Part shown: positions 15,264 to 19,658 of the stretch, piece after piece
Position numbering within the stretch: position 1 is the first letter of the stretch
How the letters are laid out: every line of letters starts with the position of its first letter
NCBI GenBank assembly: GCA_038227045.1
Contig: JBBRQD010000099.1
Coordinates: forward strand, 1-19,658
DNA: 19,658 nucleotides
Source of the DNA: JANXLS01 sp038227045
GTDB lineage: Bacteria; Planctomycetota; SZUA-567; H5-PLA8
Direction of reading: 5' to 3'
Position numbers and translations under genes: made by a program
The notes under the pieces: generated by a model
What the model saw: only the letters and a program-made list of their open reading frames with translations
Told to the model about the DNA's origin: nothing
Databases searched by the model: none

Positions 15264-15524
15264 TTAGCCGATGAGATTGTCGTATTCGGCGTGTGGGCCA
15301 ATCCAGAACCATTGCACTCCGTCTGGGACGGGAATTCCGAGGGCTCGATAATGCAGGCCTACGCGAACGCTGCGATATTTCCCACCTTTGACGGATTTGA
15401 AGTGAAGTGACGGATGAGAGGGATCGCGTTTCAACAATGTGTAGTTGCGGCGCGCCAGGCTCTGAATCGATACGGGCAACCCATTGAAATATTGCCAGAA
15501 ACGGGTGGAGGCGAAATTCTTCAA
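15264..15524 (-). CDS. RelE/ParE-superfamily toxin
   Basis: An 86-residue protein with the compact RelE/ParE fold signature: a helical start (ASTRFWQYFNGLPVSIQSLA), the central KSVKGGKYRSVRVGLHYRAL and the closing WFWIGPHAEYDNLI. Proteins of this subgroup usually cleave ribosome-bound mRNA, or poison gyrase in the ParE branch; which applies cannot be told. The frame has no ATG at its head. The start is a TTG at 15524 whose bases overlap the antitoxin stop (TTGA), so translation probably depends on the ribosome finishing the antitoxin. This keeps toxin output low relative to antitoxin. Confidence 0.85.
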   Translation of the reverse strand: MKNFASTRFWQYFNGLPVSIQSLARRNYTLLKRDPSHPSLHFKSVKGGKYRSVRVGLHYRALGIPVPDGVQWFWIGPHAEYDNLIG

Positions 15525-15721
15525 ATCTCGGTCGCCTTGCCCGCCTTGTATTCCGCCAGCGCTTCCTCAGCCAGCGCGTCGAATTTTCCGGCGGCCGCGT
15601 CCGCTTCGATCTGGTTATCCCAAACCTCGCCGTCATACTCGGCAAACCACCGGCGAAACTGCGCGAGTTCGGCGGCGCTCAACTGCGACACGATATTTTC
15701 CGCTGTTTCCAAAGTTGTCAT
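15521..15721 (-). CDS. Antitoxin partner of the RelE/ParE-type toxin
   Basis: A 66-residue acidic, helical protein (LSAAELAQFRRWFAEYDGEV, then AAAGKFDALAEEALAEYKAG). This type is regularly found directly before RelE-like toxins of the subgroup seen here. The LDALAEEAL-like end matches the toxin-wrapping segment of such antitoxins. The frame is open further upstream, but the ATG at 15721 has CGGAG 7 nt before it. It overlaps the toxin by 4 nt. No DNA-binding motif is obvious, so autoregulation may rely on the complex or be absent. A TTGACA box lies about 50 nt upstream on the minus strand, with TATAGT 24 nt further on, too far apart for a classic promoter. Confidence 0.8.
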   Translation of the reverse strand: MTTLETAENIVSQLSAAELAQFRRWFAEYDGEVWDNQIEADAAAGKFDALAEEALAEYKAGKATEI

Positions 15722-15806
15722 GCTGTTACTCCGAAGTCCACTATAGCATCGTCCAAGAGACATTCTCATTGTCAACAATTTTCGTTTAAAAGTTTTCCGA
15801 CGAATT

Positions 15807-15827
15807 GCGGGACCGGGACGGTCCCGC
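15807..15827. repeat. Perfect 8-bp palindrome GCGGGACC/GGTCCCGC
   Basis: Stem 15807-15814 with 15820-15827 and a 5-nt loop, lying between the two divergent transcription units in the 352-nt gap 15722-16073. Its inner bases (GGACGGTCC) allow a shifted alternative fold. Confidence 0.7.
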
Positions 15828-15850
15828 CACGGTCATTTTTCCAAAAGCTA

Positions 15851-15878
15851 TTGCGCGATTGTGAAAACGGGGTATAGA
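15851..15878 (+). promoter_or_regulatory. Candidate sigma-70 promoter for the leader RNA
   Basis: TTGCGC (15851-15856) and TATAGA (15873-15878) are 16 nt apart, a usable -35/-10 pair. It is the only reasonable plus-strand pair before the terminator at 15967-15998. Confidence 0.35.
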
Positions 15879-15884
15879 AATCAT

Positions 15885-15998
15885 TATGTCTGGATTACCT
15901 CATCTCCGGGCTGTATGCGGCGCGGTTTCCAATGCCATGGAACGCGCCACTTGGGAAACATGGATTAAGCGAGACTGCCGAAAGCGTCTCGCTTTTTT
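15885..15998 (+). ncRNA. Putative small RNA or attenuated leader upstream of the EF-G paralog
   Basis: The span from the candidate promoter to an intrinsic terminator is about 114 nt. It contains a 10-bp hairpin (15919-15924 with 15943-15948 plus 15927-15930 with 15939-15942). A competing helix uses GTTTCC (15925-15930) with GGAAAC (15954-15959); the two cannot form together, as in attenuators. A 54-codon frame from ATG 15886 exists but has no ribosome binding site and runs through the terminator. No known riboswitch or housekeeping RNA was recognised. Confidence 0.35.
15967..15998 (+). terminator. Intrinsic terminator before the EF-G paralog
   Basis: A 9-bp stem (15967-15975 AAGCGAGAC with 15986-15994 GTCTCGCTT) is followed by a T-run ending at 15998. 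It points along the plus strand only. The nearest upstream genes run the other way, so it must end a transcript started within the gap. Confidence 0.7.
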
Positions 15999-16073
15999 GT
16001 TTTCTTCTCATTCAAACACATTCAAACCTGGAGCCCGAAACCGCATTTGAACCCGCGTTAAGGAGGCCTCACG

Positions 16074-18134
16074 ATGTCCAAGATCACCACCGAACACATC
16101 CGCAATGTGGCGCTCGTCGGCCATAACGGCACCGGCAAAACGACGCTCTCGGAAGCCCTTTTGCTTGCGGCCGGCGCGATCCGCAAGAAGGGCAACGTGG
16201 GCGACAAGAACACCATCAGCGACTGCGATCCGGACGAAAAAGAACGCGGGCATTCGCTTGAAACCGGGATCATGCATTTCGATTTTGCCGGCAAGCGCAT
16301 CAACCTGCTCGACTGCCCCGGCCTGCCCGATTTCGCCGCCGGGGCCGAAGAGGGCATGGCGGCGTGCGAAACGGCGCTGATCGCCGTCAGCGCCACCAAC
16401 GGCGTGGAAGTCATGACTCGAAAATTGTGGAACATGGCCACGGAACTCGAAAAGCCCAAGATCTTCGTCGTGACCAAAATGGACAACGAACGCGCGAACT
16501 TCGACAAGGTCGTCGATCAGTTGCGCGAGGTCTTCGGCAAATCGGTCGCGCCGCTCTTTCTGCCCATCGGTGCCGGCAAAGAGTTCAGCGGAGTCGTCGA
16601 TCTGATCGACGATATTCACGACTGTCCGCCGGAACTGGAGGAGAAAGCCAAGGCCATGCACGCGCAGCTTGTCGAGTCCTGCGTGGCCTGCGACGAAGCG
16701 ATCATGGAACGGTATCTGAACGACGAAAAGCTGTCGCATACCGACATCTGCCATTGTTTCACAAAGGGCCTCTTGAACGGCAGCGTCGTGCCGGTGATGT
16801 GCGTGTCGTCGGACAAGGACATCGGTCTTAAGGAGCTGCTGAACATCATTGTGGAGGACGCGCCTAATCCGCTCGACGAACCGATTCATCTGCGCCGCAA
16901 GAATCCGGAAAAGCACGAAGGCTACGAAGAGCGCGTGATCGCGCCGAAACTCGACGGGCCGCTTTACGCGCAAGTGTTCAAGAGCAAACGCGATCCGTTT
17001 GTCGGCAAAATCAGCTATCTGCGCGTGTACTCCGGCAGTCTCGAAAGCGGTGCGAATGCGAAGAGTTCGTCCGCGTCAAAAGCCGACAAAATCGCGCATT
17101 TCCTCGAAGTCCAGGGGAAGGACACGAAGGAGAAGAACGGCGTCGTGTGCGGCGAAATCTTTGCGCTCGCAAAATACGAAACGATGAATTTCGGCGACAC
17201 GCTGACGACCGACGAAACCGGTTGGGAGCTGACGCCCATCCCCATGCCGCGGCCGATGCAGTCGCTGGCGATCGTGGCCAAAAACCGCAACGACGAAGCG
17301 AAGGTCGGGCTGCGCCTGCGCGCATTCGCCGAAAGCGATCCGACGTTCATCGTCGACGTCAATCCGCAGACCCACGAACTGGTGATCCACGGCTTGGGAC
17401 AGACGCATCTGGAATTGATGCTGGCCCGCTTGAAAAAACTGCACATCGAAGTGACCAGCAAACCGCCAAAGATTCCATATCGTTCGACGATCAGCGCCGT
17501 GGCGGAAGCGGCGTACACGCACAAGAAACAGAGCGGTGGCGCCGGGCAATACGGCAAGTGCCAGATCCGCATCGAGCCGAATCTGGGTGGCGGATTCGAA
17601 TTCGTCGACGAGATCGTCGGCGGCGTGATCCCCCGGCAATATATTCCATCGTGCGAAAAAGGCGTCGTCAGCAAAATGACCGAAGGCGTCTGGCACGGCA
17701 TTCCCGTGGTGGACGTGCGCGTGGTGCTCAACGACGGCAAATACCACGACGTGGATTCAAAAGACATCGCCTTCCAAATCGCGGGGCGCGAAGCGTTCAA
17801 GGAAGCGTTCGAGAAAGCGCGGCCGCAGTTGATCGAACCCGTCGTGAACCTGGAAGTGATCGTGCCGGGTCAATACATGGGCGACATCACGGGGCATCTG
17901 AGCAGTCATCGCGGGCGAATCAAAGGCATGGATCAGCTTGGCGACATGCAGGTCGTCAAGGCGGCGATCCCCGCGGCAGAAGTGCAGAATTATTCGTCGG
18001 AACTGAAAGCGATCACCGGCGGAGAAGGCTTTTACACCATGGAATTCTCGCATTACGACATCGTGCCGCAGCACATCGCGGCGCCGGTGATCGCCGCGGC
18101 GAAGGCGCATCAGGCGAGCGAAGTGGTGGCTTGA
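16074..18134 (+). CDS. fusA: Elongation factor G-like GTPase (EF-G paralog)
   Basis: A 686-residue translational GTPase with the full EF-G domain order: G domain (about 1-270), domain II (about 300-385), then domains III-V, ending with YMGDITGHLSSHRGRI and the AITGGEGFYTMEFSHY segment typical of EF-G C-termini. G motifs are GHNGTGKT (16-23), RGHS (58-61, normally RGIT), DCPGLPDF (80-87, normally DTPGHxDF) and TKMD (134-137). Leu84 thus replaces the histidine that activates water for GTP hydrolysis. This, with the weak switch I match, places it with the EF-G-like paralogs rather than the main translocase, so roles in recycling, stalled ribosomes or slow hydrolysis are possible. AAGGAGG 8 nt before the ATG is a strong ribosome binding site. 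No str-operon genes are adjacent, which also fits a paralog. Confidence 0.92.
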   Translation: MSKITTEHIRNVALVGHNGTGKTTLSEALLLAAGAIRKKGNVGDKNTISDCDPDEKERGHSLETGIMHFDFAGKRINLLDCPGLPDFAAGAEEGMAACETALIAVSATNGVEVMTRKLWNMATELEKPKIFVVTKMDNERANFDKVVDQLREVFGKSVAPLFLPIGAGKEFSGVVDLIDDIHDCPPELEEKAKAMHAQLVESCVACDEAIMERYLNDEKLSHTDICHCFTKGLLNGSVVPVMCVSSDKDIGLKELLNIIVEDAPNPLDEPIHLRRKNPEKHEGYEERVIAPKLDGPLYAQVFKSKRDPFVGKISYLRVYSGSLESGANAKSSSASKADKIAHFLEVQGKDTKEKNGVVCGEIFALAKYETMNFGDTLTTDETGWELTPIPMPRPMQSLAIVAKNRNDEAKVGLRLRAFAESDPTFIVDVNPQTHELVIHGLGQTHLELMLARLKKLHIEVTSKPPKIPYRSTISAVAEAAYTHKKQSGGAGQYGKCQIRIEPNLGGGFEFVDEIVGGVIPRQYIPSCEKGVVSKMTEGVWHGIPVVDVRVVLNDGKYHDVDSKDIAFQIAGREAFKEAFEKARPQLIEPVVNLEVIVPGQYMGDITGHLSSHRGRIKGMDQLGDMQVVKAAIPAAEVQNYSSELKAITGGEGFYTMEFSHYDIVPQHIAAPVIAAAKAHQASEVVA

Positions 18135-18213
18135 GCGGCCAATATACTGTTGACGCTGCCCGCGACACCGTTATAAGGGTGCTTCGCGTTAGCAATGGCG
18201 CGGGCAAGATCGA

Positions 18214-18289
18214 CGGGACGTGGCGCAGCTTGGATTAGCGCGCCTGCTTGGGGTGCAGGAGGTCGAGGGTTCAAATCCCTCCGTCCCGA
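18214..18289 (+). tRNA. tRNA-Pro (anticodon GGG)
   Basis: A complete 76-nt cloverleaf: acceptor stem CGGGACG with CGTCCCG, D-stem GCGC/GCGC, anticodon stem CCTGC/GCAGG around the loop TTGGGGT (anticodon GGG), and T-arm GAGGG-TTCAAAT-CCCTC. The discriminator base is A and CCA is not encoded. It lies 79 nt after the EF-G paralog and marks the left edge of the accessory stretch. Confidence 0.95.
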
Positions 18290-18308
18290 TTTCGCTGAGC
18301 GAAATAGA

Positions 18309-18362
18309 GAGGAGAGCGGAGAGAGGGGAAAGCAGAAACAGCAGGCGCTGTCCGCTCTCCTC
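18309..18362. repeat. Purine/pyrimidine-rich inverted repeat
   Basis: GAGGAGAGCGGA (18309-18320) and TCCGCTCTCCTC (18351-18362) form a perfect 12-bp stem around a 30-nt loop, between the tRNA and the four-helix-bundle gene. Flanking GA-rich and CT-rich runs extend the symmetry loosely. Confidence 0.75.
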
Positions 18363-18419
18363 GGTCTCCTCTCTACTTTCTACTCTCAACACGGCTTCTT
18401 AAGCAATGCCGAGCCAAAC

Positions 18420-18770
18420 ATGGCCTTCGCCTTCGAAAAGCTCATTGTCTATCAAAAATCAATAAATTTCGCCAACGAAATCGTCACACTCACCCGCGAT
18501 TTTCCGAGAGGATTTTTCTTTTTATCGGATCAGCTCAGCCGGGCATCGCTATCAATTGCCGCGAATATTGCGGAAGGCAACGGTCGTTTCACAAAAGCAG
18601 ATCGTAAAAATTTCTTCGGCATTAGCCGTGGAAGCGTACAGGACTGTGTTCCGCTGCTTGAATTGGCCGCGCGACAGAAATTGATGACTCCAGAGACACA
18701 CACTCAATTGAAAGCCAATCTCGAAAAATTCGCGAGGATGCTCTCTGGGTTGAAATACCCAAAGAAGTAA
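18420..18770 (+). CDS. Four-helix-bundle protein (S23/TIGR02436-like)
   Basis: A 116-residue helical protein of the four helix bundle family first noticed as the S23 protein encoded in some 23S rRNA intervening sequences. Hallmarks are FEKLIVYQKSINFANEIV (4-21), the TRDFPRGFFFLSDQLSRASL segment (24-43), then SIAANIAEGNGR (44-55). Its biochemical role is unknown; many bacteria carry several dispersed copies. The frame is open upstream through the tRNA, which cannot be coding, so the ATG at 18420 is chosen; it gives the usual family length. Its position beside a tRNA and a reverse transcriptase gene suggests mobility, but no ends of an element are visible around it. Confidence 0.9.
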   Translation: MAFAFEKLIVYQKSINFANEIVTLTRDFPRGFFFLSDQLSRASLSIAANIAEGNGRFTKADRKNFFGISRGSVQDCVPLLELAARQKLMTPETHTQLKANLEKFARMLSGLKYPKK

Positions 18771-18822
18771 ACAAGATCATCGTTTTATATTTGAGAAGAG
18801 TGAATTGTCGATGGAGGGGCGC

Positions 18823-19521
18823 ATGCTGAAAGGAAGTAAGGGAAAGAGGACGAAACGAAAGCTCGACCAATCCATTCTCGAAATGACCGCAAGGCAGGCT
18901 CGTGCGTTTCTGTTAAAACCCGAGAGTTACTGCGGAGTCGACTTACCGGTCTATTTCACATTCAAGAAGTTGCTTTCCTCCGTCGCAAAAGAGCTGATAG
19001 GCAAGCAGCTTGCGAACATGTCCTCGAAGCCTCGCGATTACGAAGGCGTGAATTATTCGATGCTGTCAAATAAAGATGGCCGCCACGCCTGGCGACCGTT
19101 TCAATTGATCCACCCCGCACTCTACGTTTCACTCGTCGAGAAGATCACCTTGGACAAACACTGGAAGGTGCTTTGCGAGAGATTTAAGGAGTTCCAGCGG
19201 CCGACTAACTTTAGGTGCCTGAGCATTCCGTTACAGGCGACATCTAAACGCAAAGACAAAGCTGCGCAGATCAGCAACTGGTGGCACGGAATCGAACAAG
19301 GCTCGATTGAACTGGCGCTGGAGTATAGCTATGTCTTTCATGCCGACATCACGGACTGCTATGCGGCGATCTACACGCATTCTATTGCGTGGGCTGTTCA
19401 CACTAAACCCGTAGCCAAATTGAACCGAAACGATAAAACCTTGATTGGAAATATTATTGACTCGCACGTTCAGGATATGCGAAGTGGCCAGACCAACGGC
19501 ATTCCGCAAGGGTCGGTCTGA
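18823..19521 (+). pseudogene. Reverse transcriptase (unknown-group/Abi-like), truncated by IS3
   Basis: The 232 residues visible are the N-terminal part of a bacterial reverse transcriptase. Recognisable pieces are a basic start, AWRPFQLIHPALYVSLVEKI, then HADITDCYAAIYTHSI (RT motif with the first catalytic Asp) and GQTNGIPQGSV (the PQG motif). The YxDD active-site motif should follow but is lost: the frame ends at 19519-19521 exactly where an IS3-type end begins, the TGA stop being the first three bases of the IS. The style of sequence resembles defence-associated (DRT/Abi) reverse transcriptases rather than group II intron or retron enzymes; the exact class cannot be named. GGAGG 5 nt before the ATG at 18823 supports that start; an ATG at 18811 is possible. 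It must be inactive unless the IS excises. Confidence 0.88.
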
Positions 19522-19658
19522 CCTTCCCCACGTTTAGCGGACGCGGCCCTTTTGACTCAGTTGGCTGCTGCCTCGAACGATTCGGGGCTGACGTAGCCTA
19601 ACGAGCTGTGCCGCCTTTTCCGGTTGTAGAACACTTCGATGTACTCGAAGATCGACTG
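19519..19658 (-). mobile_element. IS3-family insertion sequence, partial (right end)
   Basis: The element starts at TGACCTTCCCCACGTTTAGC, close to the IS3-type terminus (TGATCTTACCC...TAGTGGACACGCGG), and continues past the window edge. Just inside lies the transposase C-terminus on the minus strand. It is inserted in the reverse transcriptase gene. The other end and the target duplication are outside the window. Confidence 0.85.
19557..19658 (-). CDS. IS3-family transposase OrfB, C-terminal end (partial)
   Basis: The 33 residues visible (QSIFEYIEVFYNRKRRHSSL then GYVSPESFEAAAN, stop) are the typical end of an IS3-family DDE integrase-like transposase: Y-x-x-x-F-Y-N-x-x-R-x-H-S-S-L-G-Y-x-S-P-x-x-F-E. 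The catalytic DDE residues lie outside the window. The TGA stop is 38 nt from the outer end of the IS. Confidence 0.9.
   Translation of the reverse strand, partial: QSIFEYIEVFYNRKRRHSSLGYVSPESFEAAAN

Noticed and set aside
15886..16050. 54-codon frame from an ATG in the EF-G leader
   Set aside because: No ribosome binding site, passes through the intrinsic terminator, and the product looks random.
17147..18238. 363-codon plus-strand frame running through EF-G and into the tRNA
   Set aside because: A shifted frame of the EF-G gene, extremely Arg-rich, and it overlaps the tRNA-Pro.
18823..19521. Retron or group II intron origin of the reverse transcriptase
   Set aside because: No maturase/intron RNA domains are visible, no msr/msd-like structure lies upstream in the 52-nt gap, and the sequence style differs; only the N-terminal half is available, so this stays open to revision.

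Overview
The window is about 19.7 kb of moderately GC-rich bacterial DNA. Genes sit on both strands with short gaps, and many gaps hold palindromic intergenic repeats. Exported proteins are frequent: a TPR lipoprotein, a pectate-lyase-like beta-helix protein, a large transglutaminase-like protein and membrane-anchored TPR or zinc-ribbon proteins. Together with a divergent EF-G paralog and several intergenic repeat families, this suggests an uncultured, environmental, PVC-like lineage (for example Planctomycetota or Hydrogenedentota). That placement is inference; no rRNA or clear phylogenetic marker is present.

Region by region: 1-3625 is a minus-strand metabolic block with rpiA, a GNAT acetyltransferase with a histidine-rich tail, a homocysteine S-methyltransferase family protein and a second PAT/MnaT-like GNAT, separated by repeats. 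3700-7444 (plus) carries a TPR lipoprotein, a zinc-ribbon membrane protein and a secreted thioredoxin-fold-like protein whose reading frame is cut by one in-frame TAG. 7468-8910 (minus) is an exported beta-helix protein. 9143-11909 is accessory: a PIN-toxin/antitoxin pair, a REP-associated tyrosine transposase between inverted REP-like repeats, a truncated gene fragment, a small unknown gene coupled to an RNA 2'-phosphotransferase (KptA/Tpt1), another REP-like copy and a nested palindromic element. 11934-15721 (minus) holds the transglutaminase-like protein, a membrane TPR protein and a RelE/ParE-type toxin-antitoxin pair. 15722-18134 (plus) has a probable small structured RNA or leader with an intrinsic terminator, then an EF-G paralog. 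From 18214 there is tRNA-Pro(GGG), a four-helix-bundle protein and a reverse transcriptase of the unknown-group/Abi-like type, broken after its GIPQGSV motif by an IS3-family element that runs off the window.

The best leads are: the 1.9-kb stretch bracketed by near-identical direct REP-like copies, containing the RAYT transposase and the kptA operon; the likely defence-type reverse transcriptase inactivated by IS3, whose stop codon is supplied by the IS end itself; the amber-interrupted secreted protein; and the terminator-ended leader in front of the EF-G paralog.
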